This document shows, piece after piece, positions 5,431 through 13,520 of a stretch of DNA of 18,464 nucleotides; position 1 is the first letter of the stretch, and each line of letters starts with the position of its first letter. A program made the translations under genes and the position numbers. Source of the DNA: Bacteroidetes bacterium QS_8_68_15 (GTDB lineage Bacteria; Bacteroidota; Rhodothermia; Rhodothermales; Salinibacteraceae); the NCBI GenBank assembly GCA_003023245.1, contig PXTR01000004.1, positions 1-18,464 on the forward strand. The letters run 5' to 3'. Below the pieces are notes generated by a model. That model searched no databases and was not told where the DNA came from. It saw only the letters and a list, made by a program, of their open reading frames with translations.

Positions 5431-8408
5431 ATGAATCGCATCCTCGCAGCGCTTTTCGGCCTGCGCTTTGGCGAGCGTCGGATGGCGCTGATGATGACAG
5501 CGTACCATTTTCTGCTGTTGGTGACGCTGTACCTGCTGAAGCCAGTGCGCGACAGCCTCTTTCTCTCCGAGCGCGGGGCGATAGAGCTACCGTTCGTCTT
5601 CATGATCACGACGGTGGCGGTCATCCCGGTCGCGGCGCTGCACGTGCGGGCCGGGCGGCGCCTGCGCTTGACGCGCGTGATCAACGGGGTGGCGATGATC
5701 CTCATCGTGAACCTGCTGGGGATGCGCTGGCTCGTGCAGTTCGGGGGCGCCTGGGTCTACTACCTGCTCTACGCCTGGGTGTCAATCTACGCCGTGCTGG
5801 TGACCTCGCAGTTCTGGCTGCTGGCCAACGCGGTCTTCAGCGGCGCAGAGGCGAAACGCGTCTTTCCGCTCCTCAGCGCCGGGGCCATCCTGGGCGCGGT
5901 CGTCGGGGGAGAGGTGACGGGCCTGCTGGTCGACCGCTGGGGGATGCGCACCGAGAACCTGCTTCTGGTGGGCGCGGGGTTGCTGGCCGCCTCCTCGCTG
6001 ATCGTGGTCTGGGTGCGCCGCAAGAGCGAAGCGCGCGAGGGCCGCCCCGACGTGGCCGACGCCTCGGAGGGCGCGCCGGCCAACCTTTTCGGCGTGATCA
6101 AGACGCTGGGCACCTCGCGCCACCTCAAGCTCATCGTCGGCCTCATCGCGCTGGCGGTTATCACGACGACGTTCGTGGACTACCAGTTCAAGACGGTTGC
6201 CGCCAGCGCGTTCCCCGCCGAGGGCGACCTGACAACCTTCATGGGCCGCTTCTACGGGCGCGTCTCGCTGATCGCGTTCGTGCTGCAGGTGGTTCTGGCG
6301 CCGCGCCTGCTCCGGTTGCTGGGCGTAGGCGGAGCGCTGGCCTTCCTGCCGGTCGCCCTGGGGCTCGGCTCGGGCGGGATGCTGCTCGTCGGCGGGCTGT
6401 GGGCGGGAACGGCGCTGCGCGGCGTCGACCAGAGCCTCAAGCACTCCATCGACAAGACCGGGCGCGAGCTGCTTTTCGTGCCGGTGGATATGGAGAAAAA
6501 GAAGCGTGTCAAGGTGTTCATCGACCTCTTTGTCGACCAGGGCATGCAGGGGATCGGGGGGCTGCTGCTGCTCTTTCTCACGATGGTGGCGGGCCTGACG
6601 GTCGAAGGGCTCAGCGTAGTGGTGCTGGGGCTGCTGGCCGTCTGGATAGGGCTGGTCATCTGGGCGCGCAGTTCCTACATCAACGAGTTCCGCGACGTAC
6701 TGAGCCAGAACGGCAGCGGCTTCGACCAGTTCAGCAACGGCAGTCGCTCTCCAGCCAGAGCGCCGAGGAGGTCACGCAGGGGCTGAAGCGTCTGGAAGAG
6801 ACCCTTCAGGGAGAGAAGGAAGAAGATGCGGGGGAACGCGAGCACGGCCCGCGCTCCTCCGACCCGTCCGACCTGCCGGTCGATGCGCTGCGGCAGCTGC
6901 TGGAGCACCAGACGGCTGAGGTGCGTCGGCGCGCCATTCGACTGCTGCGCAAGGTGGAGGTCAGCGGCCTCGCCGAGGCGGTCGCCACGCATCTGGAAGA
7001 CCCAGACTCGGAGGTGCGCCTGGAGGCGGCCCGCTATCTGTACCGCACCCTCGACGGCGGAGGCAGCAGCATGCTTCTCCAGCAGGGCCTCGAACACGAC
7101 GACCTGCGCGTGCGCGCCGCCGCCGTGGGCCTGATCGCCAAAGACGGCGGCCCCGACGAACGCACCCTGTTGACCGAACCGCTGCTGCGTGAGCTCATCG
7201 CCTACGAGGGGATGGCCGCCGAAGAGGTGCACCTGGAGGCCGCCCGCGCGCTCAGCGTGGTCGACTGGCCGGGGCGCAACGACCTGCTGACGGCGCTGAT
7301 GGACGACCCCGCCCCCGCCGTGGCCGAACGCGCCGTCAAAAGCGCCGGGCAGACCGGCGACCGCGCGTTCGTGGCCCCGCTCCTGGAGCGGCTTCAGGCC
7401 AAGGACGGGCGCGAAGAAGAGGCCCGCCGCTCGCTCGCCGCCTTCGGCACGCGCATCCAGGGCACCCTCTACGACTACCTCACCGACGACCAGACGGACC
7501 GGCAGCTGCGCGGTCGCATCCCCGGGGTGCTGGCGCTGGAAGGCACGCAGGCGGCCGTCGACTTGCTGCTCTTGAGTCGGGGGCGCGTGCCGGTTCCCGT
7601 CTGGCACGAGGTCGTGTGCGCGCTGAGCCACCTCCGCCAGCAGAGCCGCTCCGCCGAGGGCGGCGGTGAGCTTGAGGAGGCGGCGGACCGCGAACGCGGC
7701 GCTGCAAACGACCCCGCAAGCGACGAGGAGGGGCCGAAGAACGAACAGGCCGGCCGACGGCTGCGCTTCCCCGAAGGGGCCGTGCGCGATGCTGTGCGCG
7801 ACGAGGCGGCGCGCTACGCGGCGCTCGGCCAGGTGCTCCACCTCGCGCGCCGGCGCACAGACGCTGGTTCGACTTCCTCTTCCTCCTCCGAAGAGGAGGC
7901 TCCCCTCGCCCCCGACGCGTTGCGCGACGCGCGCCGCCGCAGCCTCGAACGGTTGTGCCGCCTGCTGGGGCTTCGCTATCGCCAGGACGATCTGCACAAC
8001 GCCTACCGCGGCCTCACCAGTGACGACGCGGACCTGCGCTCCAGTGCGCTCGAGTTTCTCGACAACGTGCTGGAATGGGACCTCAAGCGCGACCTGCTCC
8101 CGCTCCTCGACGACCCCGACGGCCGCCGCGCCGCCGGTGAAGCCGCCGGCCCCTTCGACCTGCGGGACATGAACCACTGGGGCGACGCACTGGCCTACCT
8201 CATCGAGCGAAACCGTCACCCGAAGCTGGCCGTGCGCGCCCTCCGTGCCGCAGCGGCACTGAAAGAGCAAGCCCCGGCGCTCCGAAAAAAAGTGGCAGCC
8301 GCCGCTCGCCATCACCCCAACGCCGACGTGCGCGAAGCCGCCGAGGAAGCCGCCGACCCCCCTTCCTCGGACCCGGTGTCCGAACGGCCGGTTTCGTCGG
8401 TGAGGTGA
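5431..8408 (+). CDS. ATP/ADP translocase-like (NTT) carrier fused to HEAT repeats, frame broken near 6747
   Basis: The N-terminal 430 residues are a multi-pass carrier of the NTT/TlcC (nucleotide transporter) superfamily: it starts with FGLRFGERRMALMMTAYHFLL, followed by LLKPVRDSLFLS, and later has the family-typical VPVDMEKKKRVKVFIDLFVDQ near residue 350. NTT proteins exchange ATP, ADP or other nucleotides across the cell membrane; HEAT-fused versions occur in free-living bacteria. This frame ends at 6786. The downstream frame, ending at TGA 8406-8408, encodes about 550 residues of HEAT repeats (for example DPDSEVRLEAARYLY, DDLRVRAAAVGLIA, ADLRSSALEFLDNVL), with a Ser/Glu low-complexity stretch near 7866-7905. 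One base missing around 6745-6750 would join both into a 992-residue protein. The HEAT half has no in-frame ATG until about 7070, inside the repeats, so it is not an independent gene. The substrate is not predictable. Confidence 0.85.
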
Positions 8409-8446
8409 CTCGTGATGCGTGACTCGTGATGCGTGACCCGTGGGGT
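8405..8446. repeat. Heptamer tandem array beginning at the NTT-HEAT stop codon
   Basis: Six 7-bp units in perfect phase: GTGACTC (8405), GTGATGC (8412), GTGACTC (8419), GTGATGC (8426), GTGACCC (8433) and a decayed GTGGGGT (8440). The alternation makes an exact 14-bp duplication. The TGA stop of the preceding gene is inside the first unit. The array resembles the STRR heptanucleotide repeats known from heterocyst-forming cyanobacteria in style, not in sequence. Confidence 0.85.
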
Positions 8447-8541
8447 TGCCCGTTGGCTGGAGAAGTCAGTGAAAGAAGCGGGACCGCTTTCGGAATGGCG
8501 CTGCCGGTAGACGCTGAACGCGAGCGTATCTGGCCAGCTGC

Positions 8542-8583
8542 CATCATGCAATACGCGTCACGCGCATCAAGCATCACGAAACG
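8542..8583. repeat. Inverted counterpart heptamer array upstream of the DUF308 gene
   Basis: The 7-bp-phased units CATCATG, CAATACG, CGTCACG, CGCATCA, AGCATCA and CGAAACG run from 8542 to 8583. GCATCAC and GTCACG are the reverse complements of GTGATGC and CGTGAC in the array at 8405-8446, so the two form imperfect inverted arms about 95 bp apart. The space between holds a smaller imperfect stem (GAAAG near 8471 with CTTTC near 8488) and no gene. Confidence 0.65.
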
Positions 8584-8681
8584 GCCCCCTTGCAGCGCAC
8601 GCAGTCCACGTTTATCTTCGACGACAAGTTCTCCTTTGACGAACGACCGTCCCCGTCCACGCATCGCCCGCTTCCGGACTG

Positions 8682-9332
8682 ATGGCTAACGACCACCGCG
8701 ACCCCGACGCCTCGCCCAAGCTCTCCGACGTGTGGAGCTTCGTGCTCCTGCGCGGCCTGTTCGAAGGAGCGCTCCTGACGGCCGTGTTCTTCGGGGCGCT
8801 TTACCGCGTCGGGCCGCTGGCGCTGCTGATCGGGAGCACGCTGCTGGGCGGGAGCCTCGTCGAACTGGCAATGGCGCACCGGCTGCGCGGGCACCCCTTC
8901 CGCAGCATCCTCATCTTCACCGGCGTCACCGGGTTGATGATCGCCGGCCTGATCCTCTACAACTATCAGTTCGCCGAAGCGCAGGTGACGCTCAACTTGT
9001 TGGTCGTGATGATGGGCCTGTGGGTGGCCGCACGCGGGTTCGCGGCCCTCTGGCTGGGCCTCTCCATCGTGACCGGCGGCTTCGACCGCGCCGTCCCCGT
9101 GGGCGCCGGCCTCGTGGGGCTGTCCGCCGGCTTCGCGGCCCTCATGTTTTTCAGCCCCGAGGAGCCCGCGTGGTTCGTGCGCCTGCTTTCGCTCTACGGC
9201 CTGGGCTCGCTGGTCGTGCATCTGCTGCTGGCCCGCCGCATGAGGCGCGACCGCCGCCGCCTGGAACGCGAGCGCTCGCAACGGCAACAGGGGCAACAGG
9301 AAACGCGCGCCGAAACCTCGCGCGGCGCCTGA
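8682..9332 (+). CDS. Multi-pass membrane protein, DUF308/HdeD-like
   Basis: A 216-residue protein with about six hydrophobic segments in roughly even spacing: near residues 20-45, 47-65, 78-98, 103-125, 133-155 and 165-185. The C-terminus is a basic, Arg/Gln-rich cytoplasmic tail (RRMRRDRRRLERERSQ onward). Short repeated Gly-rich helix pairs (LGGSLVELAMAHRLRG, ALWLGLSIVTGGFD) resemble the DUF308/HdeD family of small integral membrane proteins; HdeD is linked to acid resistance in E. coli, but that role should not be carried over here. The family call is by architecture and could be wrong. It is 70 bp upstream of the epimerase gene on the same strand, so co-transcription is possible. Confidence 0.65.
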   Translation: MANDHRDPDASPKLSDVWSFVLLRGLFEGALLTAVFFGALYRVGPLALLIGSTLLGGSLVELAMAHRLRGHPFRSILIFTGVTGLMIAGLILYNYQFAEAQVTLNLLVVMMGLWVAARGFAALWLGLSIVTGGFDRAVPVGAGLVGLSAGFAALMFFSPEEPAWFVRLLSLYGLGSLVVHLLLARRMRRDRRRLERERSQRQQGQQETRAETSRGA

Positions 9333-9402
9333 CGTCGCTTTTGCGCCCGGCCTGCCCGTTTGTCGTTATGCGCGCCGTCGCCCTGACGCTGCCTGCGTCC
9401 CG

Positions 9403-10431
9403 ATGAGCAAGATCGCCTTCGTCACCGGCGCCACCGGCTTCGTCGGCAGCCACCTGGCCGAGGAACTCGTCCGGCGCGGCTCGTACGACGAGGTGCGCTG
9501 CCTCGTCCGAAGCCGCTTCAAGTGGCTCGACGGCGTCTCGGGAGTCACGCCGGTGCGCGCTACCCTCGGCGACCTGGAGCGCATCTGGGAGGCGCTCCGG
9601 GGCGTGACGCACGTCTACCACCTCGGCGGCGTGACGCGGGCGCGCGACTGGCGCACCTTCCAGGAAAACAACGTGCGCGCCACGCTCACGCTGCTGGGCG
9701 CAGTAGCGCAAACGGCTTCCGACGATACCCTCGAGCGGGTCCTCGTCACCAGCAGCCTCGCGGCCGTGGGGCGCTACCCCGGCGAGGCGGCGACCGAAGA
9801 CGCCGAGCTGCGCCCCGTCAGCCGCTACGGGCGGAGCAAGGCGCAAATGGAGCGTGCCCTCGCCGATCAGCACGACATGCGCGCGTCGTTCCACGACCAG
9901 TTGCCGATTACCGTCGCTCGCCCGCCGGCGGTCTACGGCCCGCGCGACCGCGACATCCTGGATTTCTTCAAAGCGGTGAACTGGGGCATCTGCCCGGTCG
10001 TCGGAGGCGGCGGGGAGCGCGTCTCGCTCGTATTCGTCGAAGATCTGGCACGCGGCCTCGTCGAGGCGGCCGAGGCGGACACCGCCGCCGGCGAGACGTA
10101 CTTCCTGGGCGGCCCCGGCAGCGAGCGCGGCGCGGCCCCGACGTGGAACGACGTAAAGGCCGCCGCCGCCGAGGCGCTTGATCGCCGCGCGCTGACGGTG
10201 CCCGTGCCGGGGCCACTCGTCGGCGCGGTCGGGGTGGCGAGCGAAGCGTGGGGCCGCCTCACCGGCCGCTACCCGCCGCTCAACCGCGAGAAGGCGCGCG
10301 AAATTCGCTACGCCTGCACGGTTTGCTCCTCGAAGAAGGCGCACGCAGACTTCGGCTACGCTCCGTCTACCCCGTTGGCCGAAGGCGTCGCCGAGACGAT
10401 CCGCTGGTACCGGGAGGAAGGCTGGCTGTGA
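9403..10431 (+). CDS. NAD(P)-dependent epimerase/dehydratase, extended SDR family
   Basis: A 342-residue extended short-chain dehydrogenase/reductase. The N-terminal Rossmann motif is G9-A-T-G12-F-V-G15 after a hydrophobic strand (KIAFVTGATGFVGSH). The catalytic set is present: Ser near 117-118 (LVTSSLAAVG) and Tyr142-x3-Lys146 (SRYGRSKAQ), followed by the usual ARPPAVYGPRD segment near residue 168. HVYHLGGVTRARD at about 70-82 replaces the typical H-x-A-A segment. Such enzymes modify nucleotide sugars, sterols, flavonoid-like alcohols or other metabolites; the C-terminal substrate domain does not show which. It is downstream of the membrane protein and convergent with the Nudix gene. Confidence 0.9.
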   Translation: MSKIAFVTGATGFVGSHLAEELVRRGSYDEVRCLVRSRFKWLDGVSGVTPVRATLGDLERIWEALRGVTHVYHLGGVTRARDWRTFQENNVRATLTLLGAVAQTASDDTLERVLVTSSLAAVGRYPGEAATEDAELRPVSRYGRSKAQMERALADQHDMRASFHDQLPITVARPPAVYGPRDRDILDFFKAVNWGICPVVGGGGERVSLVFVEDLARGLVEAAEADTAAGETYFLGGPGSERGAAPTWNDVKAAAAEALDRRALTVPVPGPLVGAVGVASEAWGRLTGRYPPLNREKAREIRYACTVCSSKKAHADFGYAPSTPLAEGVAETIRWYREEGWL

Positions 10432-10433
10432 GC

Positions 10434-10457
10434 GGCCGACGACGAACGGCGGCCTTT
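10434..10457 (+). terminator. Weak candidate terminator after the epimerase gene
   Basis: GGCCG at 10434-10438 and CGGCC at 10450-10454 can form a 5-bp stem over an 11-nt loop, followed by only TTT. It lies just after the stop codon, between convergent genes. The stem is short and the T-run minimal. Confidence 0.28.
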
Positions 10458-10476
10458 CGCCCCGAGAAGCCAAAAA

Positions 10477-11139
10477 CTAAAACAGCGCCAGCAGCTCGGC
10501 CAGCATCATCGACGTGGCGCCCCAGATGGGCGGCGTCCCGGCCCCCTCGTAGAACGGAACCTCAGTCGCACGACCGTGCAGCGTCCACGTCTCGCGCGTA
10601 AGGGCGTCCGGCGCCAGCAGGTCCGCCAGCGGCACGCGCAGAATGGCCGCGACCTCGGCGTCGGCGGGCGTCAGCGACGGGGCGGGCGCGGCCGCGGCGA
10701 CGAACGGGTGCACGCAGTAGTTCGAGGGCGGAATGTAGAGCGGCGTGAGCGCGCCCAGCACCGTGACGACCTCGGGGGCGAGGGCGATTTCTTCGCGCGC
10801 CTCGCGCAGGGCCGTCTGCCGGAGCGATTCGTCCGCCTCGCGGCGGCCACCGGGGAAAGAGACCTGCCCGGCGTGATCGTCGAGGTGGTCGCGCCGCTCG
10901 GTGAACACGAGCATGGAGCGCCCATCTTCCGGCGCGGGGTAGAGCACCGCCAGCACGCCCGCCTCGCGGCAGTCGGTGCGGCCCTCCACCGACGCCGCTC
11001 CCGGCGGCGTGGCGCGCGCATCGGGAGCCAAGCGCGCCTGCGCGGCATGCCCCGGCAACGCTCCGGCGAGGCGCTGCCGCAGGCGCCGCGCCGTCGCCGC
11101 GAAGTCGTTTGCCGTATTGAGCGCGTCGGCGGTCCCCAT
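10477..11139 (-). CDS. Nudix hydrolase, CoA pyrophosphatase-like
   Basis: A 220-residue Nudix enzyme using the ATG at 11139; a longer frame upstream to 11232 has poor composition and runs toward the terminator. The Nudix box spans residues 97-120 with the G98-x5-E104-x7-R112-E113-x2-E116-E117 metal-binding core intact; the usual Gly near the end of the box is Ala119. The segment just before it, RRDHLDDHAGQVSFPGG, is the signature of the CoA pyrophosphatase branch (NudL/YeaB type), which splits coenzyme A and derivatives into phosphopantetheine and 3',5'-ADP. PLYIPPSNYCVHPFV and a late GATSMMLAELL also fit that branch. It is convergent with the epimerase. It is separated from the upstream heat-shock gene by a strong terminator, so it has its own promoter. 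Confidence 0.88.
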   Translation of the reverse strand: MGTADALNTANDFAATARRLRQRLAGALPGHAAQARLAPDARATPPGAASVEGRTDCREAGVLAVLYPAPEDGRSMLVFTERRDHLDDHAGQVSFPGGRREADESLRQTALREAREEIALAPEVVTVLGALTPLYIPPSNYCVHPFVAAAAPAPSLTPADAEVAAILRVPLADLLAPDALTRETWTLHGRATEVPFYEGAGTPPIWGATSMMLAELLALF

Positions 11140-11244
11140 CGGTGCGCAGGATCGTTCGAAGTAATCAGAAGCGCTTGCTGATGAAAACCGCCGTCTTTCG
11201 TCCGCGATCCACCGTCCGCGAAGCAGCGCCATGTGCGAACACGA

Positions 11245-11281
11245 AAACGCCCCGACCGAGGCCGGCCCGGTCGGGGCGTTT
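11245..11281 (-). terminator. Strong rho-independent terminator after the Hsp20 gene
   Basis: A perfect 13-bp stem: AAACGCCCCGACC at 11245-11257 pairs with GGTCGGGGCGTTT at 11269-11281 over an 11-nt loop. Read on the minus strand it ends in a TTTT run and lies 33 bp past the heat-shock gene stop, isolating that gene from the Nudix gene beyond. The flanking bases would also allow weak action on the plus strand. Confidence 0.85.
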
Positions 11282-11313
11282 AAAGAACGTTTGTCCGAAA
11301 GGGCCGCACGTCG

Positions 11314-11778
11314 TCAGTTCACCTCGATGCGGCGCGGCTGGCTCTCGGGCGTCTTGGGGATGCTGATCGAGAGCACGCCGTTGTCGAAAGAGGCTTCGAT
11401 CTCATCGGCGTTGGCCGCTTGCGGGAGCGAGAAGGAGCGGTAGAAGCGCCCGTGCCTCCGCTCGATGCGCGAGAAGCTGGTGCCGTCTTCGGCGTGCTCC
11501 ATCTGCCGCTCGCCGCTGACGGCGAGGGTCCCGTCTTGGTAGTTGATTTCGAGGTCGCTGGAGGAGAGGCCGGGCAGGTCCATGTGCACCTGGTAGAGCT
11601 CCTCGGTCTCGGCCACGTCCACGCGCGGAGACCACACGGCCTGGCGGGCGTCTTCGCTGCTCTCATCGGCAGCGTTGCCAGTGGCGCGCGGAAGGAAGCT
11701 TTCGAGCACGCGGTCCATTTCGCGCTGCATGTCGTCGAAGGAGGGAGAGCGGCGGCGTCGGCGGGTCAGGTTAGCCAT
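11314..11778 (-). CDS. Small heat-shock protein, Hsp20/alpha-crystallin family
   Basis: A 154-residue chaperone that holds unfolding proteins in oligomers without using ATP. The N-terminus is short and basic (MANLTRRRRRSPSFDDM), followed by the typical MDRVLESF. The alpha-crystallin domain runs from about residue 48 (WSPRVDVAETEELYQVHMDLPG) through LEINYQDGTLAVSGER and the strand FYRSFSLP, to the diagnostic FDNGVLSISIPK. The C-terminal tail (PESQPRRIEVN) carries an I-x-V motif used for oligomer contacts. Length is normal for bacterial class A Hsp20. It is a single-gene unit with its own terminator. I looked for a CIRCE inverted repeat in the 293 bp upstream and saw none, so HrcA control is not supported. 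Confidence 0.95.
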   Translation of the reverse strand: MANLTRRRRRSPSFDDMQREMDRVLESFLPRATGNAADESSEDARQAVWSPRVDVAETEELYQVHMDLPGLSSSDLEINYQDGTLAVSGERQMEHAEDGTSFSRIERRHGRFYRSFSLPQAANADEIEASFDNGVLSISIPKTPESQPRRIEVN

Positions 11779-12071
11779 AGGTCAGTGGGCATTGGGTTGT
11801 TGCAGAAAGAAGCGAGACAGCGAGCGAGGCAGCGCAAAAGCTGCCGGAATCGCTGCGCCCATATGTCCTATCAACCCGCGTACCATCGCCGCGCGCTCTG
11901 CCAGAACGACCGACCTGCAACGCGCGAATGCAAATGGTGTCAGATTTTGCCTTTCCCCGTTTCTGCCATCCTCGACAGCCGCTCTGCCACCGTTGCAGCC
12001 ATGACGCTGCGGCTCCGCACTTTTGGCAGGGTGGGGTGGTTTTTCTGGCCTGCTTTCGGAGTCAGCACTGG

Positions 12072-13355
12072 TCAGCATTCTTCGGCCGGGAGCACCTCGC
12101 CGGTGCACTCGCCGAAGCCGACGCGGTAGCCGTCCTCCTCGTGCTCCGCCCAGCCGGTGAGTATGAGGCGGTCGCCGTCTTCGAGGAAAGTGCGCTCTGT
12201 GCCGCCGCTGAACGAGATCGGGTTCTCGCCGCGCCACGTCAGCTCCAAGAGCGAGCCGTAGCTGTCCTCGGTGGGCCCGCTGATGGTACCGCTGGCCATC
12301 AGGTCGCCGGGGCGGGTGTTGCAGCCGTTGACGGTGTGGTGCGCGAGCTGCTGCTGCGCCGTCCAGTAGAGGTGGCCGAAGTTGGTGCGGCAGATCGTCT
12401 GCGCCTCGCCGGCGCCCGCAGGGGCGAGGTACGCTTCGAGGTGAATGTCGTAGGCCCCCTCACGGTCGGAGCGCAGGTAGTCCTGCGGCGTCGGGTCTTG
12501 CTCGGGGCCGCTCGTGCGGAAGGGTTCCAGCGCAGCCATCGGGACGATCCAGGGCGAGACGCTCGTGGCGAAGCTTTTGCCCAGAAACGGCCCCAGCGGA
12601 ACGTACTCGAAGCCCTGAATGTCGCGCGCGCTCCAGTCGTTGACCAGCGCCATGCCGAAGATGTGGTCCGACGCCCGCTCGATGGGGATGGACTCGCCGA
12701 GGCGATTGCCGGGGCCGACGAAGAAGCCCATCTCCAGTTCGAAGTCCAGCAGCTTCGTGGGCCCGAAAACCGGCGGCTCGTCATCGTCGGGGCGCGTCTG
12801 GCCGCAGGGACGGCGCACAGACGTCCCGCTGACGACGACGCTGGAGGCGCGCCCGTGGTAGCCGACGGGCAGGTGCTTCCAGTTGGGCTTGAGGGCGTTT
12901 TCGGCCCCGCGAAACATGGTACCGATGTTGGTGGCGTGCTCCTCGGAGGAGTAAAAGTCGGTGTAGTCGCCGATCTGCGCGGGCAGCAGCATCTCCACGC
13001 CCCCGTCCGGGTCATCACGGTCGAAGAGCGCGCGCTCGCGCAACTCGGCGCTTTCGTGCAACGCGCTCCCCTCCTGCAACAGCGCGGTGAGGCGCCAGCG
13101 CACGAACTGCCAGGCGTCCGGCCCCATCGACATGAACGTATTCAGCGACGGCTGCGAGAAGGGGTGCCGCTCGGCGATCTGTGGGTGGGCGGCGAACAGC
13201 TCGCGGCTCTCCAGCGCCGACAGGTCGAGCACGTGCTCGCCGATGGCCGTCCCGACGCGCGGCATGACGCCTTCCTGCGGGCGAAAGATGCCGTACGGCA
13301 GGTTCTGGATGGGGAAGTGCGAGTCGCTGGGTACGTCGAGAAACGCGTCGGGCAT
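12072..13355 (-). CDS. fahA: Fumarylacetoacetase
   Basis: Fumarylacetoacetate hydrolase performs the last step of phenylalanine/tyrosine breakdown, cutting fumarylacetoacetate into fumarate and acetoacetate in the cytoplasm. The 427-residue length matches the family. The N-terminal SH3-like domain begins with the typical HFPIQNLPYGIF. The active-site segments are present: DYTDFYSSEEHATNIGTMFR with catalytic His140, KHLPVGYHGRASSVVVSG, the metal ligands in DFELEMGFFVG, VNDWSARDIQGFEYVPLGPF followed by GKSF (Asp, Gln and Lys positions), and LMASGTISGPTEDSYGSLLE with the conserved late Glu. It lies 165 bp downstream of another minus-strand gene, across a heptamer-array hairpin. No other tyrosine-pathway gene is in the window. 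A C-rich stretch precedes the ATG. Confidence 0.96.
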   Translation of the reverse strand: MPDAFLDVPSDSHFPIQNLPYGIFRPQEGVMPRVGTAIGEHVLDLSALESRELFAAHPQIAERHPFSQPSLNTFMSMGPDAWQFVRWRLTALLQEGSALHESAELRERALFDRDDPDGGVEMLLPAQIGDYTDFYSSEEHATNIGTMFRGAENALKPNWKHLPVGYHGRASSVVVSGTSVRRPCGQTRPDDDEPPVFGPTKLLDFELEMGFFVGPGNRLGESIPIERASDHIFGMALVNDWSARDIQGFEYVPLGPFLGKSFATSVSPWIVPMAALEPFRTSGPEQDPTPQDYLRSDREGAYDIHLEAYLAPAGAGEAQTICRTNFGHLYWTAQQQLAHHTVNGCNTRPGDLMASGTISGPTEDSYGSLLELTWRGENPISFSGGTERTFLEDGDRLILTGWAEHEEDGYRVGFGECTGEVLPAEEC

Positions 13356-13433
13356 GGAGGTTTGCAGATGGGAAGATAACTGGCTCGCTTTGCGCTCCGA
13401 CCAGCGGGAGGAAGTACTCTTGAAGTGCTCGCC

Positions 13434-13520
13434 GAGGGGGGAAGGGGTGAGGAGTTGAGAGAGCGTGTCGAGAAAAACCCGCTTCCTTCCTTCTCCACCT
13501 TCACAATCCCTCCCCCCTTC
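13434..13520. repeat. Inverted purine/pyrimidine heptamer arrays between the unknown gene and fahA
   Basis: Plus-strand units GAGGGGG, GAAGGGG, TGAGGAG and TTGAGAG run in 7-bp phase from 13434 to 13461. A pyrimidine-rich array (CTTCCTT, CCTTCTC, CACCTTC, ACAATCC, CTCCCCC) runs from 13482 to 13516 and reaches the TAA stop of the gene at 13521. On the minus (coding) strand this reads stop, G-rich arm, GGGTTTTTC loop region, C-rich arm, then fahA. The arms are imperfectly complementary and could fold; the T-run lies in the loop, not after the stem. Confidence 0.55.

Noticed and set aside
5397..6740. Upstream part of the frame that encodes the HEAT repeats, read as one 1003-residue protein from 5397
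   Set aside because: Before about 6745 this frame is an Arg/Gly-rich shadow of the carrier gene. Only the part after the frame break is real.
6740..6756. Programmed -1 ribosomal frameshift joining carrier and HEAT halves
   Set aside because: No slippery X-XXY-YYZ heptamer is visible at the junction, and a similar break occurs in the unrelated kinase gene, so a base error is the simpler reading.
6675..8315. 546-codon minus-strand open frame opposite the HEAT repeats
   Set aside because: Antisense shadow of a HEAT-repeat coding region; no recognisable domain, and the sense strand has clear repeats.
8405..8583. CRISPR array
   Set aside because: Units are 7 bp with no spacers of constant length and no cas genes nearby. 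The 15-bp (14761) and 21-bp (5345) repeats also lack spacers.
11779..12071. CIRCE element or heat-shock promoter upstream of Hsp20
   Set aside because: No TTAGCACTC/GAGTGCTAA-like inverted repeat or convincing heat-shock sigma promoter seen. The direct GTCAGCA words near 12060-12078 are too short to interpret. No gene is supported in this gap.
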